From the NCBI RefSeq assembly GCF_945859685.1, contig NC_079148.1, forward strand, positions 123,833,621 through 123,897,620: 64,000 bases of DNA, read 5' to 3'. This DNA comes from Eupeodes corollae (Eukaryota > Arthropoda > Insecta > Diptera > Syrphidae). The notes under the pieces were generated by a model. It made no database searches. It had not been told where the DNA came from and worked only from the letters and a program-made list of their open reading frames with translations. Shown here piece after piece: positions 10,726 through 22,104 of this stretch (the first letter of the stretch is position 1; each line of letters begins with the position of its first letter). Made by a program: the position numbers and the translations under genes.

Positions 10726-13700
10726 GTCGAAAAATTGTATTTTCGAGGCCAACATATCTCATTGTTAATAATACTTACCTTACAGCTTAGCAATTTTTTC
10801 AGAAAGTTAAAAAAAAAAACTAAAAATTACAATATTTTTCAGTTCGAAACTTTTGAGAATTTTATAACTCAAAGAAATGCGTTTCTAAAACCTGGTAAAA
10901 TTAAATTTGTTTCAAACTTTTATTGAATCCAAACCGATTTTTTTTTACAAATAAATAAAAAATCTAGTAAATTGTTTTAATGTCTCGAAAATTTCTACAA
11001 CAATCCACCTTAACTTCAATATTTGGTTTCTAATTATGGAAAGTCTTTGAATAACAATTGGTCTTATTACAAATAAGAATATAGAATGTAAGTTCTTAAG
11101 TACACTTGCATGAGCCTCTGATTTAATGTTTCCTTTTAAAAATATCGTTAGCGATAAAATGGTGAAAGAAGATCAGTTAACCTATTCCAAATGTTTACTG
11201 GGTTATTTTTATCTTGTACCTTAAAATCCTGTTTTCAAAGTAAGATGGAATTGATTTGGTTAATAAAGCTGGTAGAGAAAAACGCTCTTTCTCTTGTAAA
11301 TATTCAAGCCCAAGTCTATGATGCTGAGGAAGAAGATACAAAAAATAAAAAAACCTACATTTCGAGTAATTCGAATGCAATTGAAAAAAAGGAAACAAAT
11401 TAATCACTCCAAATACATTAGGCGTTGTACCGGAATTAATTTTTTGGCCAAGGGTTTCTTAAGATATTATATTAAGCGTACATACTTTGCAAAGAGGCTC
11501 AAGCAATTCTCATATAATAATCCCCGTCATCACCTAAATTGATCAATTTAACAATAGATCTCTTGTTTTACTTCCTTTAATTTCTTCAGAAATCTTCTAT
11601 ATATACCACCAAAGGCAGCCCCACGGACCTTCTTCGGCATCAGGCAGTTGGTCTATGTAATTTATTTAATGCGACTTTTTTCTTCGAGTACAGTCTTAAG
11701 TGAGTTCAACTAACAAGCTATATATATATAAATATGTACGCCCAACCATGTTCCACGAAGTTCAATGATCGAAGATTTCTACTTCTTCCCTTTACCAATG
11801 CCACAACATACCTAAAACACTCAAAATCATAATTATCTATAGTTAGCAATAAATTAGTATCGAAATGAAAGGCATTAAACCTGGACATTCATTGGAAGCG
11901 AGAAGAAATCCAAAACAACCTCTAACAAAAAAAAAATGAACTTTTCCCACCCGCACTTCCTTCACATTCCTATATATATATACGAAAATTGAAGACCAGG
12001 AACCACACGCGTATAGGTATACCTATACATAAAGATAATAATAACAGTAACAGTAACATTGGTAAGAGTAACTATAGACGAGCCATCATCTAATAATTTC
12101 TCTTTTATTGCGAAACAAAATCTTCTTTAGGTCCACAACACTAATTGCCAGCAATTCAGGGATGTTCCTTCTGCTTTCTTCATTCTTCCTACGTTGTCCG
12201 TTCGTTCGTTTGTTCGTTGGTTCTTTCATTCTTTAACATTGCGGGATCGACCCCAATGGAGCTATACCCATTTAATTGGAGCAATTTGTTAAAGGCGTAA
12301 TTATTACTTAAACCAATACTTCTTCGAAATTCTAACAAGGACTACGTCGTCGTTGTGATGTGAGTAATGGGGGTGGTGAACCCTTGGGCTGCTATTAAAT
12401 TGCAGAGGTTTTTTTTTTAAAGGTTAGACCATTAGCTGCGGGGGGTTTTTTAGTTCGATGATGCACCAAAACTGTGGAGAATAGGTACATAGATTTTAAT
12501 ACTTTGTAGATATACGAAATACTCGTTCAAACATAGCACCATCACATCAGGAAGGACCAGAGTCAAAGGATAAAACTTCGAATGCCAAATCAATGCATCA
12601 TGTATCATGATGCCGATGCTCTTCTCTATATATATTGAACCACGAACAAAGGGATAAAAGATTTCTATCTAATAGCATCCCATTGAACTTCGTCTTCATC
12701 ACTATGAATTCCACCTCTCTTTTCCAGAATCCTGATATTGCCACCGCACATACCGCTATTCTTTCTGACTGAATAAAATGATGAATAACCTTTTCTCTGC
12801 GGGGAGTTCTGATGTTATATCAGGATCGTAGGTCGGTCGGACCGTGCGTCGCTCGACTTCGTAGTCTCTGTGTCGTTGCCGTTCTCATCCTCGATTTTTC
12901 TTCTTTTTTTTTTGTTATATTTTTTCATGTTAGTCCTGGGTACTCGTGGGCCAACAGGAAAATGTGAACGAATGCAGAATGCGGTCTTATCTCTTATAAG
13001 CCAAAAAGCTAGTTTAAAAGCAAAACCGCATCAATTGAATTCTGATCACGTTTAAAAGTTTCTCTTTGATATGACGGAATTTTATCCTCACTACATTCAG
13101 CATTGTGTCCTGACTGTGAGTTTCGTTCTATACCTCTGTATGTACATAAGTACCTAGTAGACGATTTATATACCCCTTCCTTGCCAGAGATAGTCAACAA
13201 GATGAAAAATAAAAATACGCAGTATTGTGGCAACAGGGTGCTGATGTTGATGCTGAGGACAAAACCCCCCCTAGCCCGCTTCGCCACACGAATCAGGACT
13301 CTTTTCTCATTCTTCAAGTCGATGTGCAATAAAATTCAATAGCTGAAGAGCAGCGGTTTTTCTTTTTGAAAAAGAGAAAAAATAACTGCTTCTTCATGTT
13401 GCTCGTCATCTTCACAGTGTACACTAATAAAACCGCTGCTGTCAAGTGGGCTGAAAGAAGAAAGGATATTTTTGTTCTATTCGTTTTCTCCTTCCGGTAA
13501 GAAAATAAAAACGAAAAAAATAAAATTCTATCATTTTATAGAACAAAAAAAAATGCAATAATAGTAGACGAAGAAGTAGTAGAGGATAGGAATAAAAATA
13601 ACCAACCAAAGAACTTTCTGCACTTTTTCACTATAAAAGAAGGATCTTCTTTTCAAGATGTATGTATGTAGATAATTCTTGTGTATATATGCAAGTTATA

Positions 13701-14520
13701 TGTATGTAGGGGGAGGTATGTTTGGAAAAAAAGGATAAAAACTATACGTATAATAACAACGCTTATCAGCAACAGGATAAACCAGGATAGTAGACTGAAT
13801 GGCATTAGACTTATTCCGCATCAAAAAGATGAGACAAAAAACCCTTTGTACATACGCATATATATGTATATACTTTAACAAACACTTATGTACGTTAAGA
13901 GCACAAAAAAAAAACAATATATAAAATAGACAGATAGCGCATTTTCCAGTCTATGGAATCCTAAAAGAAAACAAAAAAAATCATATAGAGACTGGAATCT
14001 TTGTTATTAAAGTAAAATGCTAGTTATGTATTAGAGTCCTTACTCATGGTCAAAAAGGTGAGCCTAGCCATACAAATGATTGTTACACCTTTAAAACTAC
14101 ATATATTACTATAATGTTAAGGTCCTTATAATAGTAGCAAAAAAGGAAATCAATATGAGTACAAAATGCAAATTTAATTGCAGCTTTGCAAATTACGTCT
14201 TACCAAACGCAAAATTTTCAAAAATTAAATTATTGAGTTGGAAACATACGTTACACCAAAGTCAACTTTGACAAGTGCAAAGACTCTTTTAAAAAGTTAA
14301 ATTTTTGTTACTTTGCAAAGTATTTGTTCTTTTGTTTCACTAATAAATAAAATTTGTAAATTGTATTTAGAATTTTGAAAAACTTTTAAAAAAGAGTTTG
14401 TTTTGAAATTTTTGTAGCATTTTTTTAATCTATAGACATCGTAGCCATCCTTCAATGGAATTTAACAGTTGATAGCAAAAGAATAGTTGTTTTGAAAAGC
14501 TATTGTAAATTAATTTATAA
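10726..14520. other. AT-rich intergenic DNA, no supported gene
   Basis: Contains TA-rich and TACATA simple repeats (for example 11721-11735 and 11972-11983) and short open frames with no recognisable motif. Nothing coding is supported. The stretch at 10800-11000 faintly resembles HLR internal units but is too degenerate to call. Confidence 0.45.
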
Positions 14521-14989
14521 AAAATGGCTGGGATGCGACCCAAACTGATAACATCACATCCCGTCCGTGGATTTGTCTTGCTTAAAAGTTTGTAGATTTT
14601 CGTGCTTTGTTGAAAAAGTTGTCAGTTGAATTATTCTTAAAAAATTTAAAATTAACAACAATATTTTGCATATAATGATATAGTTTGGTTTCAAAATCTA
14701 TTTTTGTAAACGTGATTTTTAGTCGAAAACCAATTTTTACCAATTTTAGTAGCATCTGTTAACAGGTTTTATTAATAATATACAAATAGAAATTCGGTGA
14801 TTGAAATTAATTTGAAGACAATGTCTTCTATTGGTCACGAGATATCGACAACCAATTTACCAATTTTGGGTACTATCGGTTGTAGAATTTATTTTTTATG
14901 AAAAAACGGACTGTTGGATTTTTATAAAAAATTATTAAATGCCGAAAGACATTCGTGTTGAAAGTAAATTTTTACCAACTTTTAATTAT
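14521..14989 (-). repeat. HLR-5a: inverted 3' half of HLR
   Basis: Reads as the HLR 3' end in reverse (ggctgggatgcgaccca, tgtcttgcttaaaagtttgtagattt, then the unique 3' block) and stops immediately before the 5' palindrome of HLR-5b, producing a head-to-head composite. Confidence 0.85.
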
Positions 14990-16398
14990 TAACTTCCCAT
15001 AGGAAGTTATTGTGTTGGGTCCGATTTGTCAAATTAAAAATTTTGACATTTCTCGACGTTTTAAGGTCCCTAGAGTCGAAATAAAAGATTTTTAGAGAGA
15101 TCTCTGTGCGTGCGTGTACGTTCGTACGTCCGTACGTTCGCGACGTTTTTTTCGTCCTCCATAGCTAACAACCAGAAGAGATATCGACTTCAAATAAATT
15201 TTGTTATACAGATAATAAGGCAGAAAGATACAGAAAGGGCACTCGAGAAAATTGCTTGGGTGTTTTTTTTTTACCATAGCAGTTTGAAAAAAGGTGAACA
15301 TTTTGGCTAACCCTAAATATCTTACTAACCAAAACCGCTAGAGACTTGAATTAAATTTTATCTAATATATTGTAACGTGATATCAAAGAAGAATATTTTT
15401 TTAGAAAAATACATTTAACGGATTTTTTTTTTAAATCGAAAAAACTAAAAAAAAATTTGTCACCTCCAAAATTTTACGACCAAAATATGATTTGATCTCC
15501 AAAACAATAATAATAATATTTTTGACATCTTATAAAATTTTGAGAAAAATCGAATTGAAAGTTTTTTTTATAAAAAATAAAAATCTAAAAAAAAACATTA
15601 CTCAAAGTTTGTAAAAATTGAATAAAGATTCAAATATCTTTTCAAAAACTTGAAATTTGGGCTTTAAACTTATTTTATCTTATAAGAAATATTGTTTTCA
15701 ACATTCTGAAAAACGTTAAGAAAAATCGCATTGACAGTTTTTTTTACAAAAAATAAAAACCTAAAAAAAAATTAATAAAAGTGGGTAAAAATTGATTTTC
15801 AACTCAAATATCTTTTCAAAACTTTAAGATTTTGGCTTCAATTTACTTTTCTCTTTCAAAAAATATTGTTGTCAACATTCAGTAAAATTTTGAAAAAAAT
15901 CGAATTGACAGTTTCTTACAAAAAATTAAAAGCCAAAACAAAATTAACAAAAGTTGGTAAAAACTGATTTTCGACTTAAATATCTTTTCAAAAATTTAAG
16001 ATAATAGCTTGTAACTAATTTTTCCTTATAAGAAATATTGTTTTCAACATTAGGACAAGTTTTGAGAAAAGTCGAATTGACAGTTTTTTACAAAAAATAA
16101 AAACCTAGAAAAAATGTACAAATGTTGGCAAAAATTGATTTACGACTCAAATATCTTTTCAAAAATTTGAAATATTGGCTTCAAACTTATTTTATTTCAC
16201 AGAAAATATTGTTTTCGAATTCAGTAATTTTTACATAAAAATCCCACAGTCCATAAAAAATAAAGTCTACAAGAAATAGTACGCAAATTTGGTAAAAATT
16301 GATACGAGTACATATAGACACACTTTTAAGCAAGACAAATCGACAGATGGGATGGGAAGTTATCGGCGTGGGTCGCATCCCAGCCTCTTTTTTTTTTA
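14990..16398 (+). repeat. HLR-5b: most complete HLR copy (about 1.4 kb)
   Basis: Has all parts in order: palindrome AACTTCC-CATA-GGAAGTT (14991 on), microsatellite (15100-15145), 'tcgtcctccatagct', 'accatagcagtttgaaaaaaggtgaac', 'aaccaaaaccgctagagacttg', and 'gtcacctccaaaattttacga'. Four internal units follow, with the landmark atcttttc at 15636, 15810, 15982 and 16153 (period 171-174 bp), then 'agcaagacaaatcgacagatgggatgggaag' in pieces, the 3' hairpin and CAGCCTC plus a T run. No ORF of transposase size is present, so it is non-autonomous. Confidence 0.9.
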
Positions 16399-16518
16399 GG
16401 TTTTTGTTCAATACTAGCTTTTACCCGGAACTTCGTCCGCATTAGATATTTTTTTTGAATAATAGTATGAAAAAACCTGAGCTGTATTTTTCTTAGGCCA
16501 TACTAAGTCCGATTTTTA

Positions 16519-16541
16519 TAGGTTAGGTTAGGTTAGGTTAA
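16519..16541. repeat. (TTAGG)n-like short tandem repeat in the Helitron 3' region
   Basis: About four copies of TTAGG/TAGGT (taggttaggttaggttaggtt), between the helicase stop and the Helitron 3' hairpin. Matches the arthropod telomere unit, but is short and inside a transposon. Confidence 0.7.
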
Positions 16542-16559
16542 TACATTTTAAGAAGAAGG

Positions 16560-16923
16560 TTACTGTAATACATTTTTATATACGACGTTTTCTGTTTTTC
16601 CTTCCTTGGCCAGAACGTAAAGATTTTGTGGGTTTGAACTCGTAAGCACTTGTTTTTTTTTTCTAAATTTACAGCGTTTACCCCTGAGCTTTATTTATTG
16701 TAATTGCAAATAATGCTTTCAAAGGAAACTGCAGTCTTTTATACTGAAACGGCAAATTGGTTGGAATTATCGGAATGCAAGGAATTAAAACATTTTTTTC
16801 GTTTGCTATTTTAGTCATGATTATTGTTTTTATAATATTTCGTGCTAAATGAGTAATATGTAGCCGTGTTCCATAACATAACTTTGGTGCGTTAAGATTT
16901 CTTATTGACAGGACTAGAAACAC
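16560..16923 (-). pseudogene. Helitron Rep/helicase C-terminal remnant (PIF1-like)
   Basis: The 16923-16678 portion shows APKLCYGTRLHITHL, PIIPTNLPFQYKRLQFPLK and AITINKAQG, the conserved C-terminal motifs of the PIF1-like helicase of Helitrons. Sequence between these and the final NLYVLAKEGKTENVVYKNVL (about 16625-16563, followed by a stop at 16562-16560) is lost. The Rep nickase and the helicase Walker motifs are absent. In the family this helicase unwinds DNA during rolling-circle transposition; this copy cannot. Confidence 0.75.
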
Positions 16924-17482
16924 ATATTCAATCTCATGTTATGGGAAGGCACTTCTGATAGTTTTACTCTGTGTGGTATGATGTTGCTTGCTCAGTGTCC
17001 ATAAGTTTGTCTACTGAGGGGTACTTGGTGATATCCCCCTAGGCTAACTATCTAATTAGTTAGAGCTAAAATTGCACTCTCACACAACCACTCCCGATTG
17101 CCCATATTTATATGCAGGTTTGTATAGACATTACTTTTTAATTCATCTGTGCTACAGACAATTTGACAAAATTCATGAATCAACGTAATCGAGGCGCTGA
17201 GGTCAAAAGTAACTGATGTCCTTTCTTAAGTTTCAAACTATCTTCTTACCAAATTTCATTTAAATTTGTTCAGTAGTTTAGGCGTAAAAGCGATCAGCCC
17301 ACCTGAATTTTCCCATGGAAATGCGTCATTTTCCCGGGGTAAAAACTAGCTTATGTCCTTTCTCGGGTACCAAATTATCTCCATACCAAATTTCATGCAG
17401 ATGGGTTCTAGTATTTTAGGCGTGATTGAGTAACAGACAGGCAGACAGAGTTACTTTCGCATTTATAATACTTTCGCATTTC

Positions 17483-17948
17483 CTTCGTAAAACAAATATT
17501 TTTGTTAAGATTTTTCGATTTATAAAAAAACCTTAAGTTGGATTTTTTTCGAAAAATATACTTGTTTTGTATCACGTTAAAATATGTAATTTAAAATTTA
17601 ATTCAAGTCGCTAGCAAGATTGCTTCGTGAGATATTTTGGTTAGCCAACATTTTCACCTGTTTTTTAAATTGTTATGGTAAAAAAACCACAAACTTAATT
17701 CTTTTGAGAATACTTTCTGAATCTTTCTGCATTATTATCCGTATAACAAAATTCATTTGAAGTCGATATCTCTACCGGTTCTTGAGGTATAGACGGCGAA
17801 AAAAACTTCCCGAATGTACACACGCACGCACGCCTCTTTCTAAAAATCTTTTATTTAGACTTTAGGGACCTTAAAACGTCGATAAATTTAAAAAAACTTT
17901 AATTCGACAAATCGGACCGATTACAAGAACTTTACTATTGGAAGTTAA
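17483..17948 (-). repeat. HLR-6: inverted 5' half of HLR
   Basis: Reads in reverse from the cacctgttttttaaattgttatgg and tatctctaccggttcttgag blocks through a reduced microsatellite to a worn terminal 'ttactattggaagttaac'. Internal units and 3' end absent; begins next to the Helitron 5' end. Confidence 0.8.
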
Positions 17949-20900
17949 CAAACTGGAATAATCACTTTAACATAATCAAAACTTATAATACAGAATTATA
18001 GGGTATTTTTTAATGCCCAACGTGATAAAACTTGAATCAAAGAAATTGAAACATAGCGCTTTTCTTGCAGAAAATAGAAATAGTGTGTGGATTTTATCTC
18101 AGCCTTTTATTTAAATCAATACCTTAATATAATCCAATTCCTCCACACTAAAATTTAAGCAATATTCATAGTTTTAAGCGGAATTCTATTAAGACTCCTT
18201 AAAATATCGAAATTGGAAATTCATCATACCAAAATGTCGTTTAACTCCTTGTTTTCAAAAGCATGTTCACACTTTGCATCAGTTTCCTACTTAACTAAAA
18301 TCACTTCTACTGAAAAATTCCTCACCTTTCTAACATGACTTTTACATTGGGGCTGTGGTGTTAAGGTGTTGTATCAGAGCTCAAAATATATACAAAAGTT
18401 TCTTCAAAGCAAATCTCGTATTTATATAGATTTACCGTGGTTTATATATCTTACTCATATTCAAAGCCATACTTCAGGATATATTACCATATGTAGGTGA
18501 CTACCATAACCAGACATTTCCAAGAACAGCAACAAGAACCTACCTACCTAGATACATACTCGTTTACACATAATCTCCCTCCAGAGAGAAAATTACACCC
18601 ACATGTTCCACACCATAATTCACTTATAATTAATATCCCATTCACGAAATGAGGTGAAACATTCATTAAAGCCACCCTCAAGAAGGGACCGACTCGACTT
18701 ATACCTACCCATATGTATATCTACTACACCTACATATGAATGTATCTAAACGCTTTATTAGTAGACAACTGTTGCCTTTGAGAAGACCGGTAACGTTAAC
18801 GTGGACTTAGAGTTTCTAAACGCATCATCATGTATGAAAGTATACAGTTATATACTCTTATCCTTCGAGCACCGATTAAAACCGAATACTGTTGTATGCT
18901 TTCAGAAAACAAGACAGGAACACATACCGGCAAAATGGTACGAGCTAGACTCATTACCAGAGGAAACGGTCAAAGTCAGACAGACAAACGGAGAGACGAA
19001 GGGATAGACAAAATAAGAAAAAGTCAAATAAAGAAAACCAAGACCACACACATTTTGGACTTTTCCCGAAGAAAACTAATTGTACGTGTGACAGAAACCC
19101 TAATATCTTCACACCGCAGCCTCAGCTATCCAGAGAGAGGAGAGAGAGTCCTGTGAGTCCTTTCTGTGATATACCTACCTACCTTAAATATATAATATAT
19201 ACAAATATACACTTATAGAAGTAGAAGCCCCCCAAAAGTGCTTTCAACAAACATAGAACTCAGGAGACAACACCCGTGCCTTGTCCTGGTACCATTCCAG
19301 CTCAACCCAACTAGAGGAAACAGCATGAGGGAAGACACTATACAACAACAACTGTATCAGTATTCAGTATCTATATATACCTAGTCCTGAAAATGGTCCT
19401 GGCTGAAGACTGAGGTGTAGTATACTCAGAGCTTTACAAAAGTGTTTCATTGCTGTTAATTTACGACAATTACAGTTCATGACAAGTTGATCCGGTTTTA
19501 TGACAATTTCTCTAATTTGGTCTTTTTATGGTCCTTTATCGGTGAGGGTGGCTGACGACGACGGAGGGGTGAATCGTTTGGTCTCCTAAAAGGTACAGTG
19601 ATGGTAAGGAATATCTCTTTGTCGACCGTTCCCATTGCGTTGCGTTGGTTGGATGCTTGGTTGGTGTGTAGAAATGACGCAGGTGGGTTAAATGAATTAA
19701 AGTTCTTATACCTGTGGGCTACATTGCCGTCGTCGACGACGCTCGTTGACGTCGTCTTCGTCGTCGGTCGGGTGTAAATATTTTATAAGTAAGCTAATCT
19801 AAATCTGACGGCAGCGAGGATAAACGTGCGGTTTTTTGTGGCGAAATGAATTATGGCCTCTGGAACCCCCAACCTAGTAACCGCTTTACTTTACTTTCAC
19901 ACCAACCATCAGGTAAATGGCCTTTAAAATAATTTCTCAACATATGGGTGACCGAAGTTACCTTTATATAGCTTGAAACAAGCAGAAGGTAAAGTTTTGG
20001 CCATCTTCGAAGGAAAACGCCCTTAAGCCACTCTTGGTCTGTCCGTTGGGTAAATATTGGCACGCCGAACCACAATTCAGACTTTTGGTATGTCGGAAAA
20101 AGACCCGTTTAAAGCAGAAAAAGTATACACACATACCTATATAGAATATTTTAAAATGGCCACTTCTAGTTCCAAGGACATCCCTACCATTACCATCATC
20201 AGCTTAAAGGAGAGAGATAGGTATGTACATACTATGCAAGCGGGACACAGTGAGATTATATTCTAAATATAGGTACAGGAAAATATCTGGTGAAAGTTAA
20301 ATTAGATATAAAAGCAATAAATTGTGGTTAAAATTTTGGGTGTCTAATCGCTGTCGTTAGGTTTTCTCTTCGTTCCTATAAAATATATACGCCCTTTTCT
20401 TCAAAATAGAGAGGGGTGTTATATTGTCATTGTCGTGTCTTCTATCGTCGGTCTTCGAGTTGACGATTAAAAGCACTTTAAATTGCGTCCAAATTTCAGC
20501 AATTATCATAGAGTTTTAAATTCTAAATTGCCCATATACAGCTTAATAAGTTTAACAATACCGTAACAAATTTAAGGAATGATGGTGATGGTAATGATGA
20601 TGATACCGGTGTATATATGAATAGGTCTTTCTATAGAAAATGTACTAGATACAGAAAGATGTGGTTTGGGTTAAAATTTATGGACTCATCCCTTTTAAGT
20701 CGCTGGCTGTATAGAAGAGAAAATACTTCATTAGAGAGATTTTTGTCAATTTAGTCTTCTTCCCTATAGCCCCTCTGTGTTTCTCGGTTTAGATATGGAA
20801 AAAGTTTTAATGTTCTTCATATTTATGGAATTCAAATGAAAAGTATAAATTTGCAATTTTTGGTGTAGGAGTATAGAAGATGATGGCTGAAAGGAGGAGC

Positions 20901-22104
20901 AAGGACTCCAGAGAGTATACGGAAAGCAAATTTATCTTCCACTTATTACTTTTTAAACTTTGTTTATTTTTTTTTCTTACTGTGATCAGGTACCTAGATA
21001 TACTGGTGTTGGGTTGGAATGTATATCTGTTGCGCATAAGAAAATATTGCTTCCAGGAGTTAACCAAAATTAATTTGTTGCTTTATATGTTAAAATCAAA
21101 TGAGTTTCTTAAGCATCATTGGATTTAATTTTGTTGAGTATATAATATAAAATATCTTTAGCTGTCATAGCTCTTAGGCCATTTTAACACCAAGTTTTTG
21201 AGAAGAGGATACATTTTGAGGTGGCAACAGTTAAAAAATAAATGCCTACAAGAAACCTGTAACGATATAGAAACAGGTTAATTTGTTTGCAAAGGTGTAA
21301 TGTAGTATGACAACAAAATAAAAATTATGTAAACATACAATGATTTTTCCTAAAAAATACTAGAATATATAAATGAAACCTCTTATTGGAAAATAGTGTG
21401 TTTTTCCCATAGTTAGTTCAATAGAAGCCAATGGTCCATATTCATAGTTCTTTGATAAGTTCTGATTTTGTATTTGGTAAATTAAACTTAAGTTTATTTA
21501 TTAATAGACAATTTAAAGCCATTTTAAAATTATAGCCTGGAGTCTAAAAAAAAATACGACGGAACCTATGTTTAAGCTGTTTTAAAATCTATAAAACCTC
21601 AAAAATAAACAAATTGATTGAGAAAATTACGTTACGAAACATTTTATTTGAACATTTAAAAACAAAAGTTAAAATATCAAAAAACTGAAGCTTATACCAA
21701 TATTTTTATATTTTGCTGGATGTTGGAACAACCAAACAACAAACAACAGAAAATGAAAGCTCTACTTAACCCGATAAATACGATTTGTACGAAAAGTATC
21801 GATTAAAAGCACTTGTGTGACTTCATACAATTTCTCAACTAACAGCAAAGAGCAATTTATTTTGTTACCCTCTGCAAGAAGTTTAAGAGAAATTTTTCAA
21901 AACTGTAGTAGAATATGCGTTGAACTAGTTTGTAACTAAACAGCGCTGGCAAATTCTTTATGAACAGCCACCACTGTGTCTAACATATATGTTAAAATTA
22001 GACTCTAGTTCAAACAATATTAAGTCATTATTAACTCGAATTTGATTTTAAAACAAATTTGTCAGCAGTTGTTTTTCAAACACACATTCAAAGGGTCTTT
22101 AGTA
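17949..22104. other. AT-rich intergenic DNA, no supported gene
   Basis: Unassigned. A CGT/GAC-rich simple-sequence cluster lies at about 19727-19772. Short open frames at 18830-19156 and 19851-20075 (minus) have no recognisable motif. A degenerate HLR-3'-like end (tgtggattttatctcagccttt) occurs near 18075-18115. Confidence 0.4.

Larger units (their letters stand above)
16414..17478 (-). mobile_element. Internally deleted Helitron with both ends
   Basis: The 3' end on the minus strand is gcggacgaagttccgggtaaaagCTAG at 16440-16414 (given here as landmarks): an imperfect hairpin followed by the terminal CTRR motif, next to a T. The 5' end near 17478 carries 'atgcgaaagtaactctgtctg', 'cacgcctaaaatactag' and 'atgaaatttggtatgg', a set common at the 5' ends of insect Helitrons. 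In between are two pieces of the helicase C-terminus. The element is about 1.06 kb instead of several kb, so it is a deletion derivative. It sits between HLR-5b and HLR-6. Confidence 0.75.

Noticed and set aside
16519..16541. Telomeric or subtelomeric DNA from the TTAGG repeats
   Set aside because: Only about four units, located within a Helitron remnant; the other occurrence is a LINE tail.
19851..20075. 74-codon minus-strand ORF as an exon
   Set aside because: No homology recognised and no convincing splice sites at its borders.
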